NCBI GenBank assembly: GCA_964494475.1 | Contig: CAZBRS010000014.1 | Span: 1-64,000 of the forward strand | DNA length: 64,000 nucleotides | Origin: CAZBRS01 sp964494475 | Lineage (GTDB): Bacteria > Myxococcota_A > UBA9042 > CAZBRS01 | Direction: 5' to 3' | Shown: positions 1 to 10,554 of the stretch, piece after piece | Numbering within the stretch: the stretch's first letter is position 1 | Layout of the letters: every line of letters begins with the position of its first letter | Notes under the pieces: model-generated | Seen by the model: the letters and a program-made list of their open reading frames with translations, nothing else | Told to the model about the DNA's origin: nothing | Databases searched by the model: none | Made by a program: the position numbers and the translations under genes

Positions 1-207
1 CTTGCCGTCCATGGCGCGCCAGGTGGCCGAGCCCAGGCCCGCCAGGCGCAGCTTGACGGGCTTGGGGTTCAGCCAGCCGAAGAGCGCGCGAATCCAGGGG
101 TTGCCCAGGCGGGGGATGAGCAGCACCACGCAGCCGTCGACCTCCTCGTGGGGCACGAGGGGCCTGGCGACGGCGTCGAGCAGGTTCTGGAAGGGGGAGT
201 CGGCCAC
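1..207 (-). CDS. PqqD-like protein, N-terminal part (runs off the left edge)
   Basis: Only the first 69 codons are visible, from a GTG at 207 to the window edge. The readable part contains IPRLGNPWIRALFGWLNP followed by KLRLAGLGSATWRAMDGK. That pattern, a short hydrophobic segment and then 'K-[VL]-x-L-x-x-x-G-[ST]-x-x-W-x-x-x-D-G', is typical of PqqD-family peptide-binding proteins, which present substrates to radical SAM enzymes in peptide-modification pathways. The gene starts 9 bases after the stop of the OPT transporter, so the two are probably co-transcribed. No radical SAM partner is visible on this side. The family assignment is by motif; the C-terminal half is unseen. Confidence 0.6.
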   Translation of the reverse strand, partial: MADSPFQNLLDAVARPLVPHEEVDGCVVLLIPRLGNPWIRALFGWLNPKPVKLRLAGLGSATWRAMDGK

Positions 208-216
208 GGGTGGGGC

Positions 217-2262
217 CTACATCACGGCGGTGGGCGGCGCGGCCTCGTCGGGCGAGCCGGCCTTCTTCAGGGGCATGGCGACCAGGTACACGGCCAGCAG
301 CACGGCCACGGGGATGGCCAGCCAGCCGGCCAGGCTGCCGAGGTCGACGCTCCAGAAGCCCTCGCGGAAGAAGACCACCGCGGCGACCAGCAGGCCGAGG
401 AGCGCCTCGCCGGCGATGAAGCCCGAGGCCGCCAGCACGCCCGCGTTCTCGACGCGCGCCTTCTGGGCCGCGTTGTAGCCGCGCCGGGCCGCGAACTTGT
501 CGACGAGGCCGCGGATGAGGCCGCCGAGGAAGATGGCGAAGGTGGTCTCGAGGGGCAGGTACATGCCCACCGAGAACAGCATGGGGCTGCGCACCTTGAT
601 GAGGATGAGCGACACGCCCATGGCGATGCCGACCAGCACCAGCGGCCAGGCCATCTCGCCGCCCACGATGCCCTGCGACAGCGCGGCCATGAGGCCGGCC
701 TGGGGCGCGGGCAGGTTCGGGCCGCCGAAGCCGCCGACGCCGGGGTTCAGCTTGAGGTCCGAGAAGTGCAGCACGTACAGCGGGAAGAACATGACGGCGC
801 CGGCCAGCACCACGCCGATGAGGTCGCCGATCTGCATCTTCCAGGGGGTACCGCCGAGGATGTGCCCGACCTTCAGGTCTTGCAGCATCTCGCCGGCCAC
901 GGCCGCGCTGACGCACACCACGGCCGCGACGCCGAGCACCGCCGCCACACCCTGCTGACCCGTGACGCCGATGAGCACCATGGTGAGGGCGGCGATGATG
1001 GTGGTGGCGAGCGTCAGGCCCGAGATGGGGTTGTTCGACGAGCCGATCATGCCGACCAGGTTGCCCGACACGGCGGCGAAGAAGAAGCCGGTGACCAGCA
1101 TGACCACCGCGGCCAGGATGGCGCCCGAGATCATCTGGGTGAAGTAGAAGTAGAGGCCGCACATCAGCACGAACACGGCCACCAGGCCGAGCAGCACGAT
1201 CTTGAAGTTCATGTCCTTCTGGGTGCGCAGGGTGGTCTCGCCGGCGGCCGCGCTCTTCTTGACGTCGGCCACGCCGCGCTTCAGGCCCAGCCACAGGTTC
1301 TTGCGCATGCGGTACAGGGTGAACACGGCGCCGACCAGCATGCCGCCCACGGCGATGGGGCGCACCACGAACTTGTACAGGTGGCCGACGATGGCCTCCC
1401 AGGCCGCGGTCTCGTTGCCCCCCGCGGTCTGGGTGTAGGCGTCGATCATCTGCGGACCCAGGAAGAACACGAGCAGCGGCACGAACAGGCCCCACGCGAG
1501 CAGCCCGCCCGCGAAGTTCAACGCGCCCAGTTCGGGCCCGATGATGTAGCCCACGCCCATGTAGGCGGGCGTGACGGCGGGGGCCGCGATCTGCGTGAAG
1601 CCGCCGGCCTTCAGCGTGGGCGAGGCCTTGGTGAGCCCGAGGCGCACCACGCTCTCCTTCACGTTGCCCACGGCCAGCGTGAACGTGTTGGACGCGTGGA
1701 ACACGCCCATGGCGTCGAGCAGCTTGACGACCGCGCCCACGCCCATGGCGCGGAAGAGCTGGATGGCCGCGTCGGCGCCGCGCTGCCCCGCCTTGTGGAT
1801 CTCGGCGGCGGCCACCGACTCGGGGAAGGGCAGATCCTTGTCTTCGACCATCACGCGCCGAAGGATGGTGACGAACAGGATGCCGAGCACGCCGCCCACG
1901 ATCATGAGCGCCGACGCCGTGACGTAGCTGGCCACGTCGTCGAACGTCCAGAGCTGCAGGATGACGAAGGCCGGGATGGTGAAGATCGCGCCGGCGGCCA
2001 CCGACTCGCCGATGGAGCCGACGGTACGCGCGAAGTTCTCCTCGAGGATGGACCCCTTCAGGATCTTGAGGAGCGCCATCCCGATGACGGCCGCGGGGTA
2101 CGTGGCCGCGATGGTCATGCCCGCCTTCAGGCCCAGGTAGGCGTTGGCGGCGCCGAGCACCACGCACATCACGAGGCCGATGAGCAGCGCGCGCAGCGTG
2201 AACTCGCGCAGATCGGTCTTCTCGGGGACGAAGGGAACGAAGGGCTTGTTCTCGTCGCTCAT
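217..2262 (-). CDS. OPT family oligopeptide transporter
   Basis: Polytopic membrane protein of 681 residues with roughly 15 hydrophobic segments spread over its whole length. It matches the oligopeptide transporter (OPT) superfamily: the N-terminal AYLGLKAGMTIAATYPAAVI segment, the central SGNLVGMIGSSNNPISGLTL segment and the PWKMQIGDLIGVVL segment are characteristic. These proteins import short peptides or metal-chelate complexes across the inner membrane with protons. The ATG at 2262 is chosen because GGGGAG lies just upstream; a longer frame reaching 2346 would cover the promoter. It is followed after 9 bases by a PqqD-like gene, suggesting a link to peptide handling. The substrate cannot be told from sequence. 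Confidence 0.93.
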   Translation of the reverse strand: MSDENKPFVPFVPEKTDLREFTLRALLIGLVMCVVLGAANAYLGLKAGMTIAATYPAAVIGMALLKILKGSILEENFARTVGSIGESVAAGAIFTIPAFVILQLWTFDDVASYVTASALMIVGGVLGILFVTILRRVMVEDKDLPFPESVAAAEIHKAGQRGADAAIQLFRAMGVGAVVKLLDAMGVFHASNTFTLAVGNVKESVVRLGLTKASPTLKAGGFTQIAAPAVTPAYMGVGYIIGPELGALNFAGGLLAWGLFVPLLVFFLGPQMIDAYTQTAGGNETAAWEAIVGHLYKFVVRPIAVGGMLVGAVFTLYRMRKNLWLGLKRGVADVKKSAAAGETTLRTQKDMNFKIVLLGLVAVFVLMCGLYFYFTQMISGAILAAVVMLVTGFFFAAVSGNLVGMIGSSNNPISGLTLATTIIAALTMVLIGVTGQQGVAAVLGVAAVVCVSAAVAGEMLQDLKVGHILGGTPWKMQIGDLIGVVLAGAVMFFPLYVLHFSDLKLNPGVGGFGGPNLPAPQAGLMAALSQGIVGGEMAWPLVLVGIAMGVSLILIKVRSPMLFSVGMYLPLETTFAIFLGGLIRGLVDKFAARRGYNAAQKARVENAGVLAASGFIAGEALLGLLVAAVVFFREGFWSVDLGSLAGWLAIPVAVLLAVYLVAMPLKKAGSPDEAAPPTAVM

Positions 2263-2310
2263 GGACACTCCCCGGGGTGGCGCCGGTGGCACCGGTGGTT
2301 CGATTGGGCG

Positions 2311-2339
2311 ACTGTAGTTTGACCCGCCGGGATCGTCAA
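2311..2339 (-). promoter_or_regulatory. Promoter of the OPT transporter gene
   Basis: Read on the minus strand: -35 TTGACG (2339-2334), 17-bp spacer, -10 TACAGT (2316-2311). The expected start site near 2304 leaves a 42-base leader carrying the GGGGAG ribosome-binding site. Read by eye, not tested. Confidence 0.55.
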
Positions 2340-2375
2340 GCGCCACCCTGGACGGAGGAATCGTGACGGTTTCCG

Positions 2376-2404
2376 TTGAAATCCAGTTCGCGTTCTGCTA
2401 GGTA
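2376..2404 (+). promoter_or_regulatory. Possible promoter of yebC
   Basis: TTGAAA at 2376-2381, a 17-bp spacer and a weak -10 TAGGTA at 2399-2404. The -35 box is good and the -10 poor. It lies back to back with the OPT promoter. Confidence 0.3.
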
Positions 2405-2431
2405 GGGCCTTGCCTTTCAAGGAGGGACGAG

Positions 2432-3181
2432 ATGTCCGGCCACAATAAATGGAGCACGATCAAGCACAAGAAGGGCGCGGCCGACGCGAAGCGCTCCAAG
2501 GTCTTCACGAAGATCATCAAGGAGCTCACCATCGCGGCCAAGCTCGGAGGCGGTGACCCCGACGGGAACCCGCGCCTTCGCACCGCCATCGCTCAGGCCA
2601 AGACGGCCAACATGCCCAAGGACAACGTCACGAACGCCATCAAGAAGGGCACGGGCGAGCTCGAGGGCGTGACGTACGAAGAGGCCATGTACGAGGCCTA
2701 CGGTCCCGGCGGCTCGGCCCTCTGCATCGAGGTGCTGACCGACAACAAGAACCGCACCGTGGCCGAGATCCGCCACATCCTCGGCAAGCACGGCGGCTCG
2801 CTGGCCGAGTCCGGCTCGGTGGCGTGGCAGTTCGAGCGCAAGGGCCGCATCCTGGTCGAGAAAGAGAAGATCGGCGAAGACGCCCTCATGGAGATGGCGC
2901 TCGACTGCGGCGCCGACGACGTGCAGGACGCCGACGACGTGTGGGAGATCTACACGGCGCCCGGCGAGCTCGAGAACGTACGCGGCGCGCTCGAGGCCAA
3001 GGGCCTGGAGATGGACGAGATCAAGCTCGGCCTCTTCCCCAAGACCACGGTCACCCTCGACGAGAAGAAGGCCGAGACGCTGCTCCGGCTCATCGACGTC
3101 ATCGAAGACAACGACGACGTGCAGAACGTCTTCGGCAACTTCGACATCCCCGACGAAGTGGCCGAGAAGCTCGCGCAGTAG
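2432..3181 (+). CDS. yebC: YebC/PmpR family protein
   Basis: A 249-residue protein of normal family length. It opens with SGHNKWSTIKHKKGAADAKR, the family signature, and continues through the conserved IAQAKTANMPKDNVTNAIKKG and YEAYGPGG segments. YebC/TACO1 proteins are cytoplasmic. They were long annotated as DNA-binding transcription regulators, and more recently shown to help ribosomes through difficult peptide stretches such as polyproline; the sequence does not distinguish these roles. A strong AAGGAGG sits at 2419-2425, 6 bases before the ATG. The gene stands alone, convergent with the FHA/sigma-54 activator. Confidence 0.96.
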   Translation: MSGHNKWSTIKHKKGAADAKRSKVFTKIIKELTIAAKLGGGDPDGNPRLRTAIAQAKTANMPKDNVTNAIKKGTGELEGVTYEEAMYEAYGPGGSALCIEVLTDNKNRTVAEIRHILGKHGGSLAESGSVAWQFERKGRILVEKEKIGEDALMEMALDCGADDVQDADDVWEIYTAPGELENVRGALEAKGLEMDEIKLGLFPKTTVTLDEKKAETLLRLIDVIEDNDDVQNVFGNFDIPDEVAEKLAQ

Positions 3182-3219
3182 GGCCGCCCGGCCTCCCCGT
3201 CCAATCCATCCAATCCCGG

Positions 3220-4589
<1,370 letters not shown>

Positions 4590-4590
<1 letters not shown>

Positions 4591-6350
4591 CACGGCTCCT
4601 CCTTCAGCGTACCCAGGTTGGTGGTCTGCTCGGCCTGGACCACGAAGACGCGCTCGAGCAGCGCGCTGCCGTCGGTGCGACGTATCTCGAGGCGGTGGTC
4701 GCCGGCGTCGAGCTCGAGGTCGACGACGTTGCCCCGCGTCGAGCGCGGCTTGCCGTCGATGACGACCGCAGCGTTCGCGGGGAAATATCGGAAGACCACC
4801 TTGCCGCGCGCGGCGGGCGCGAGGCTCACGGCGACCTCGCGGGGAGAATCGGCGCCGAGCGCGACGGGCGCGTCGCGGTAGCCCTCGGCGCGGGCCGTGA
4901 GGGCCAGCACGCGCCCCGGGACCACGCGCACCGCGAGGGGCGTGCGGCCCAGGCGCTCGCCTGCCGCCGTGTACAGATCGGCCTCGGGGGTGGCGACCAC
5001 GCGCACGTCGCGCTCCGCGGGCTGGGGCCGCGGGGCCGGCGCGCCCTCGGTGCCGCCGGGACTGGGCTCCGCCGCCGTCGCGGGCGCCGAGGCGGTCTCG
5101 ACGGCGCGCCGCGCCTGACGACGGGGCTCGGCCTCGGTCACGAGCAGCCGCGGCGACGGGCGTCGGAAGGGAGCGGACGAGCGCGCGACCCCGGGCGCCG
5201 GGGCGTCGAGGGGCGACGGCAGGTTGCGCGGGATCAGCACGGCGGCCAGCAGCACGGCCGCCACGACGAGCACCACGCGCGTACGCCGCGCCACCCGTCG
5301 GCGCGCCATCGTGCGCGTGTGGCGCGCGCCCACCAGGGTGCCGCTCGAGGAGCGCGACGCGCGCTCCTCATCGAGGCGCGCCGCCAGGAAGTCGTCGAAC
5401 GACAGGCGGCGCTGGGGCGCCTCGGGCGCCACGTCGAAGAAGCCCTGCTCGTTGAAGAACTCGACGAGCGCGCCCTCCCCCGTGACCCGCGCCTCGCCGA
5501 GCAGCACCTGCTGGAGCGCGTCGGCCACCTCGGCCGCGCCGGCGTAGCGCTGGTCGCGCGCCTTGGCCAGGCAGCGCATCACGACCGCCGACAGGGCCTC
5601 GGGGATGGCGGGCACGATCTGGTTCGGGGGCACGGGCTCCACCGACTTGATGCGCTCGAGCACCTGAAGCTCGTTCTCGCCCTCGAAGGGGCGCGTACCC
5701 GTGAGGAGCTCGTAGAACACGACCCCGAGCGAGAACAGGTCGGTGCGACGGTCGAGCGTCTCGCCGCGCGCCTGCTCGGGCGACATGTAGTAGACCTTGC
5801 CCTCGATGAAGCCCGAGATGGTGTGGTGCAGGCTGCGCGCCGATCGCGCGATGCCGAAGTCGACCAGCTTCACGTCGCCGTGGCGGCTGACCATGATGTT
5901 GGAGGGGCTGATGTCGCGGTGCACGATGTGCAGCGGCCGTCCCTCTTCGTCGGTGCGGTCGTGGGCGAAGGCCAGCGCCCGGCACACCCCGGTGACGATG
6001 GTGACCGCCAGCGCCCAGGGCACCGTGACCTCCCGCGCGGCCAGGTGCTTGATGGCGTCGCGCAGGTTGCCGCCCTCGACGTACTCCATGGCCAGGTAGT
6101 ACTCGCCGTCGACCACGCCCAGATCGAACACCGGCACGATGTTGCCGTGCGAGAGGGTGACCAGGGTCTTGCCCTCTTCGATGAAGCGCTCGACGAACTT
6201 CGGATCGGACGAGAACTGGCGCAGGATCTTCTTGATGACGACGCGCTTCTCGAAGCCGGCGGGGCCCTCCATGCGCGCCAGGTGCACCTCGCCCATCCCG
6301 CCCTCGGCGAGCTTGCGAAGCAGCTCGTAGCGCCCGAACTTGTCACCCAT
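4590..6350 (-). CDS. Hanks-type Ser/Thr protein kinase with C-terminal PEGA-like domains
   Basis: 586 residues. The kinase domain spans about 7-275: glycine loop EGGMGEV, ATP lysine in VVIKKIL, catalytic loop HRDISPSN near 141, DFGIAR near 165, APE-like SPEQARG. The HRDISPSN form, lacking the usual LKP, is common in myxobacterial kinases. A single membrane segment (RVVLVVAAVLLAAVLIP) lies near 360-376. A Pro/Ala linker and two PEGA-like beta repeats follow (YTAAGERLGRTPLAVRVVPG and VVIDGKPRSTRGNVVDLELD), predicted outside the cytoplasm. It is third in the peptidase operon and overlaps the FHA activator by 4 bases, so kinase and FHA protein probably form one signalling path. Confidence 0.95.
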
Positions 6351-6383
6351 CGGTTTCCGTTCCGGCTCCCGTCATTCCGGCGT

Positions 6384-6677
6384 TCAGCGAAGACTCTTCT
6401 GCACGTCGGCGAGGTTCTGATCGAGATGCAGCGCGATCTTGTCGCGAACGGCCGCGAGGTGCGGGGGCTCCAGCGACCAGGCCTGGCCCTTCACCTGGCG
6501 CAGCACCGCCGCGAAGTCGGGGTCGGCCTTCTCCCAGGCCGCGAGCCGTCCGTCGATGGCCTGGACCATCTGCGAGGGCATGGTCGCCGCTCGGAGATCG
6601 CGCGCCGTGGCGTCGATGAGGTCGGCGAACGCGCGCTGTTGCTCGCGCTCGGTGGGCTGGCGGGGCTCAGCGGGCAT
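6384..6677 (-). CDS. Small protein of unknown function
   Basis: A 97-residue, mostly helical hydrophilic protein with no signal peptide, membrane segment or metal motif. The start ATG overlaps the end of the upstream peptidase gene by 11 bases and has GGGAGG before it; the kinase gene follows after 33 bases. Its position in a tightly spaced operon supports it being real. I do not recognise a family. Confidence 0.7.
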   Translation of the reverse strand: MPAEPRQPTEREQQRAFADLIDATARDLRAATMPSQMVQAIDGRLAAWEKADPDFAAVLRQVKGQAWSLEPPHLAAVRDKIALHLDQNLADVQKSLR

Positions 6678-8589
6678 GTTCGCCTCCCCCCGCCGCCGGC
6701 GCCGCGCCCGGGACCGTCGGCCCCTGCCCGCGGATCGCGCCCTCGGCCGTGAAGACGGGCCGGATGTCGACGGGCACTGCCTTCAAGCCGTCGAGGGCCG
6801 CCTGCACCTCGGGGGTGAGCACGGCGTAGGTGTCGAGCAGGGTCTTGGCGGCGGCGTAGTCGCCCGTGGCCTCGACGCGCAGCAGCTCGGCCCCCAGCGC
6901 CGTCAGCCCCTCGCGCGCCTTGTCGAAGACCACCGCGAAGCGCCCCGTGGCCGCATCACGCGTGTACACGCCCAGCTTCGCGAGGTAGCCGTAGATGAGC
7001 AGGTTGGCCCGACCGTGGGCCTCGTGGGCGCCGAAGCGCACCGACCGGAAGAAACCGGCCAGCGCCGTCACGAGGGTGGTCTGCAGCCGATCGGGCTCCT
7101 TGAAGAAGCCCTTGTCGATGAGGTACAGCGCGTTCAGGAGGCCGAGGGTGTCGGCCTTGGCCTCCTCGATGGCCGGATACAGCTCCTTGAGCGTCTGGCT
7201 GACGGTGGTCACCGTCCCATCGGGAAGCGTGATCTTGCCCGGCCCCATGCCATGGGCGATCTCGTGGAGCAGCGTGTGCTGGAAGTAGTCTTCCTGGCGC
7301 AGCAGCGGCCTCTGCTCGGCCGTCAGCACCAGGTCGGCGATGGGCGAGAGGATCTTCTCGAACTTCGCGTCGCTCACGTTGCGCATGAGCACCTTCTTCG
7401 AGCCCTTCTTCTCGCGCACGTCTTCGTCGTTCGGCAGGTTGAACGCCAACGTCTGCACGCCCGCGCGCGTGTCGCCCGCGCTGTAGACGAGGTCGACGGC
7501 GAAGATCGGCGAACCCGTCGCGCGCTTGTAGCCGCGGTGCTTCTCCTCGAGGGGCAGCGCGGCCTCCATCTCGTCGAGGTGGGCCTTGACGGTCGACAGC
7601 TGCTCGCTGAGTCCGGCGTCGGTCATGGTCACGAAGATCTCGAACGCGGCCTTGTAGCTCATGAGCGTGTCTTCGTACACCTCGTATGGGCCGACCGTGA
7701 CCTCGAAGCGCGAGCCCGTGACGTCGACCCAGGCCGCGTCGCCGCTGGCCCAGTCGTTGGTCTCGCAGTTGGCGGCGCGCGTCAGCAGGAACTCCTTCAA
7801 GGTCGGCGAGTCGGCGTGGGCGGCGGCCTCGCGCAACTTTTCGGCCAGCACCTTCAGCTCGGTCGCGTAGAACTCGGAGTACGGGATGGCCCGCAGCGCA
7901 GCGCCGTCGCGCACGATGGCCGTGTAAGGGCTCGTGAACGCAGCCTTGTCGGTCGGATGAGCGGCCACCCAGGCCTCGAACTCGGCCTTGGTCAGGTCGA
8001 CCGGGTACATGGTTCCGCCCGCGGGCTTGGGCGTCGAGCCCAGGAAGGGCTTCATCTCGCCCAGCCGATCGAAGCGGCCCGCGTTGATGAGCACGAACCG
8101 GTAGGCGACCTGGTCATAGGCGTTCAGCTGCTCGGTGGCGGCCTCGGTCTCGAAGCGGCGCCTCAGCTCGAGCCCATCGTCCGTGGCCTGCTTCCAGAAC
8201 AGGCGATCGATCACGTCGGCCGCCTCGAGCAGGGGCTTCAGGAAGCTCTTGTCGGCTTCGGTGAGCTTGCCCGCGGCCACGCCCATCTCGACCTCGGCGA
8301 AGGCCTGGTTCCTGAGGAGCAGGTCGGCGTAGGGCATCGCCTGCTGTCCCTTCATCACCCGGCTGGTCTCGTCACCCGTCGCCATGGCTGCCTCCGCCTT
8401 GACCTCGGCGCCCGCCCCTGCGACCTTGGTCGCCGGATCGGCCGACAACGTCGCCTTGGGAACGCCCGCGTCCTTCTCGTCGGTCGGCGGGGCGTCCTTC
8501 GCTCCACGCCCGCACGCCAGGGCTCCGAGGGCCAGGATCATCATCGCGCCCGCGAACCCCGGGAGCGCTCGCAGCCTCATCATCGTCAT
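6667..8589 (-). CDS. M49-type (dipeptidyl-peptidase III-like) zinc peptidase, lipoprotein
   Basis: 640 residues. It has a lipoprotein signal ending LALGALAC, so it is exported and lipid-anchored. The catalytic region has HTLLHEIAHGMGPG near residue 440 and, about 30 residues on, EEAKADTLGL. This HEXXH plus EE-x3-D arrangement is that of the bacterial/plant Nudix-linked M49 relatives; classical DPP III has HEXXGH and EECRAE. The expected activity is release of dipeptides or other zinc-dependent hydrolysis, but the substrate is unknown. The ATG at 8589 has GGAGAGG 5 bases upstream; an in-frame ATG at 8610 has no such site. It is the first gene of the operon with the kinase and FHA activator. 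Confidence 0.8.
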   Translation of the reverse strand: MTMMRLRALPGFAGAMMILALGALACGRGAKDAPPTDEKDAGVPKATLSADPATKVAGAGAEVKAEAAMATGDETSRVMKGQQAMPYADLLLRNQAFAEVEMGVAAGKLTEADKSFLKPLLEAADVIDRLFWKQATDDGLELRRRFETEAATEQLNAYDQVAYRFVLINAGRFDRLGEMKPFLGSTPKPAGGTMYPVDLTKAEFEAWVAAHPTDKAAFTSPYTAIVRDGAALRAIPYSEFYATELKVLAEKLREAAAHADSPTLKEFLLTRAANCETNDWASGDAAWVDVTGSRFEVTVGPYEVYEDTLMSYKAAFEIFVTMTDAGLSEQLSTVKAHLDEMEAALPLEEKHRGYKRATGSPIFAVDLVYSAGDTRAGVQTLAFNLPNDEDVREKKGSKKVLMRNVSDAKFEKILSPIADLVLTAEQRPLLRQEDYFQHTLLHEIAHGMGPGKITLPDGTVTTVSQTLKELYPAIEEAKADTLGLLNALYLIDKGFFKEPDRLQTTLVTALAGFFRSVRFGAHEAHGRANLLIYGYLAKLGVYTRDAATGRFAVVFDKAREGLTALGAELLRVEATGDYAAAKTLLDTYAVLTPEVQAALDGLKAVPVDIRPVFTAEGAIRGQGPTVPGAAPAAGGGEHAR

Positions 8590-8620
8590 GGGAACCTCTC
8601 CAGCCTTCATGCGGTCGAAA

Positions 8621-8650
8621 ACTCTACTCCTGGCTGGATCGAGGCGTCAA
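8621..8650 (-). promoter_or_regulatory. Promoter of the peptidase-kinase-FHA operon
   Basis: Minus strand: TTGACG (8650-8645), 18-bp spacer, TAGAGT (8626-8621). The start site near 8614 leaves a 25-base leader before the ATG at 8589. Confidence 0.5.
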
Positions 8651-8675
8651 CGGCCTAGGTGCGCTGACAGCGCTC

Positions 8676-9341
8676 TCAATCGCCCCGCGGCATGCGGGCG
8701 GCTCGGGCCTCCCACGCCGCGCGCAGCAACCCCTCGTCGTACAGGCCGCGGATCGAGGCCTGGATCGCGTCGAAGGGCACGTCGTCGAACGAGCCCCGCT
8801 CGGTCACGTACTCGATGTACGGGTTGCCGCGCGGATCGACGGGGTGCATGAGCGCGTCGTTGGCGCCGTCGAGGGTGACGGGCAGCACACCCGCCTTGGC
8901 CGCCGTGCCGGGATCGAACGCGGGCGTGGCCTTGACCCAGCGCCCGTCGAGGTGGAACTCGGTGTAGCCGTGCCACGTGAACAGGTTGGTGCCCATGGCG
9001 GCCAGCATGTGCTCGGGCAGTTGGTGGTTCCGCACGTCGGCGAAACCCAGGCGCGACGGGATGCCGGCAGCCCGGCCGAGCGCCGCGAGCAGCGCCGCCT
9101 TCTGCACGCAGTACCCCCAGCGTCGCGCGAGCACCACCGACGCCTTGAAGTCGTGCGGCTCGAGCGGCGGCAACGGCACGTAGGCCACGTGGTCGCGCAC
9201 CCAGTCGAAGAGCGCCACCGACGTCTCGCGGGGCGTGGCGCGCGCGAGCGAAGCCGCCAGGTCGGCGATGGCGGGGTGGTCGCAGTCGAGGAAGGTCGTG
9301 GGGCCCAGGCACGCGGCGCTGTCGGTCATGGGGCGGGTCAC
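8676..9341 (-). CDS. Transglutaminase-like cysteine protease-fold protein
   Basis: 221 residues with a transglutaminase core. The predicted triad is Cys78 (RWGYCVQKAALL), His124 (TWHGYTEF) and Asp143 (TPAFDP). The protein also shows the usual AAGIPSRLGFADVRNH strand. No signal peptide is seen, so it is probably cytoplasmic. Such domains act as peptidases, amidases or cross-linkers. The GTG start at 9341 overlaps the stop of the anti-sigma gene by GTGA; an ATG at 9329 is also possible. It is the third gene of an ECF sigma operon, so it may be part of the response or of the signal. Confidence 0.85.
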   Translation of the reverse strand: MTRPMTDSAACLGPTTFLDCDHPAIADLAASLARATPRETSVALFDWVRDHVAYVPLPPLEPHDFKASVVLARRWGYCVQKAALLAALGRAAGIPSRLGFADVRNHQLPEHMLAAMGTNLFTWHGYTEFHLDGRWVKATPAFDPGTAAKAGVLPVTLDGANDALMHPVDPRGNPYIEYVTERGSFDDVPFDAIQASIRGLYDEGLLRAAWEARAARMPRGD

Positions 9342-9967
9342 CGTGGAGGGAGCGTGAACGAGACCGGCACGGCGTGCACGGAGCCCGCGTTCTGGCCGTC
9401 GCCGCGCAGGGTGCCCGGCAGGTCTTCGGGGCGCTGCAGCACCGCCACCTCGCGGCCCTGCACCTCGTAGAGGAACATGACGGCGGGGCTGCCCGCCTGG
9501 CGCACGAGCTTGGCGCCCACCAGGCGCGTGTCGCCCCCCTCGTCGAGCGGCATGCGCACCGGGTACGGGAAGTTGGCGTTCACGAACTCCTGGGTGGCCA
9601 GCGACGAGCCGTGGAACTCGAGCGGGCTGCGCGGCTGATCGGGGTTGGCGCGGAAGGCGAAGAACGCGAGCACGGCCACTACCGCCGCAGCGGCCGCGAA
9701 GCCCGGCACCAACTGGAACCAGGGCCGGGCCTCCGGACGATCGAGCTGCAGCACGGACTCGAGGCGCTCCCTGAGCTCGGGCGGAGGCGTGGCCCGGCCC
9801 TGCCCCAGGCTGCGCCGCAGCGTACCGAGGAAGCGCTGCTCCACGTCGAACAGGCCGCGGCAGGCCCCGCAGTAGCGCAGGTGATCTTCTACCGAGCGGC
9901 GCTCGGGGTCGGCGAACTCGCCGTCGAGGTAGACCCCGATCGAGTCGCGGACTTCGCTGCAGTTCAT
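9338..9967 (-). CDS. Zinc-binding membrane anti-sigma factor
   Basis: 209 residues. The N-terminus has the ZAS/zf-HC2 motif His29-x3-Cys33-x2-Cys36 (HLRYCGAC). A single membrane helix (PGFAAAAAVVAVLAFFAF) lies near 88-105, followed by an extracytoplasmic domain of about 100 residues. It starts inside the stop of the ECF sigma gene (ATGA), the standard sigma/anti-sigma arrangement. It should hold the sigma factor at the membrane until released. The signal is unknown; ZAS proteins often respond to thiol oxidation or cell-envelope stress. Confidence 0.92.
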   Translation of the reverse strand: MNCSEVRDSIGVYLDGEFADPERRSVEDHLRYCGACRGLFDVEQRFLGTLRRSLGQGRATPPPELRERLESVLQLDRPEARPWFQLVPGFAAAAAVVAVLAFFAFRANPDQPRSPLEFHGSSLATQEFVNANFPYPVRMPLDEGGDTRLVGAKLVRQAGSPAVMFLYEVQGREVAVLQRPEDLPGTLRGDGQNAGSVHAVPVSFTLPPR

Positions 9968-10554
9968 CGGCACTCCTCCACGTCGGCGCCCACCAGGTGC
10001 GGCACCACCTCGGCGGCCAGTCCCGCCAGGTGGCGCTTCAACGCCTGCCTCCCTCGGTGCAGGCGCGACATCACGGTTCCGATCGGCACGCCCAGGATGT
10101 CGGCGATCTCGCGATAGGCGTAGCCCTCGAGATCGGCCAGCAGGACCACGGCCCGAAAATCGGGCGGCAGCTTGTCGATGGCCGCGCGCACGCGCTCCTG
10201 GACCGAGAGGTCGTCGGCCGCCACCTCGGGATCGATCGAGCCCTCGGACCACGCGGTCTCGGCCTCGCCCGCCGGCGAGAGATCGTCGAGCGACGTCCAG
10301 CCCTGGTCGCGGCGTCGCAGGCGATTCTTGTAGGTGTTCGCCAGGATGGTGTACAGCCACGCGCGCAGGTTCGTGCCGGGCTCGAAGCGGTCGAAGGCGC
10401 GGTAGGCCTTCACCAGCGTGTCCTGCACCAGGTCCTCGGCCTCGCGCCGATCGCCCGACAGGTACACGCCGAAGCCGTACAGCCGATCGACCAACGGCAG
10501 CACCTCGGCCTCGAACGCGTCACGCGCCTTCCTTTTTCGCGAAAACAGCAGCAC
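9964..10554 (-). CDS. ECF-type RNA polymerase sigma factor
   Basis: 196 residues. Region 2 (AEDLVQDTLVKAYRAFDRFEPGTNLRAWLYTILANTYKN) and region 4 (LPPDFRAVVLLADLEGYAYREIADILGVPIGTVMSRLHRGR) are both complete, as in the ECF (SigE-like) group. The start is a GTG with GGAGGT 7 bases upstream. It is the first gene of a three-gene operon with its anti-sigma factor and a transglutaminase-like protein. I could not read a clear autoregulatory ECF promoter in the 10555-10720 gap. Confidence 0.95.
   Translation of the reverse strand: MLLFSRKRKARDAFEAEVLPLVDRLYGFGVYLSGDRREAEDLVQDTLVKAYRAFDRFEPGTNLRAWLYTILANTYKNRLRRRDQGWTSLDDLSPAGEAETAWSEGSIDPEVAADDLSVQERVRAAIDKLPPDFRAVVLLADLEGYAYREIADILGVPIGTVMSRLHRGRQALKRHLAGLAAEVVPHLVGADVEECR

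Noticed and set aside
148..2322. Long open frame (724 codons) on the plus strand opposite the OPT transporter
   Set aside because: Composition is His/Asp/Gly/Arg-rich without any motif, the mirror of high-GC third-position bias on the real gene. Similar shadows lie over nearly every gene here (for example 3271-4881 +, 4695-6752 +, 28694-31228 +, 59629-62937 +).
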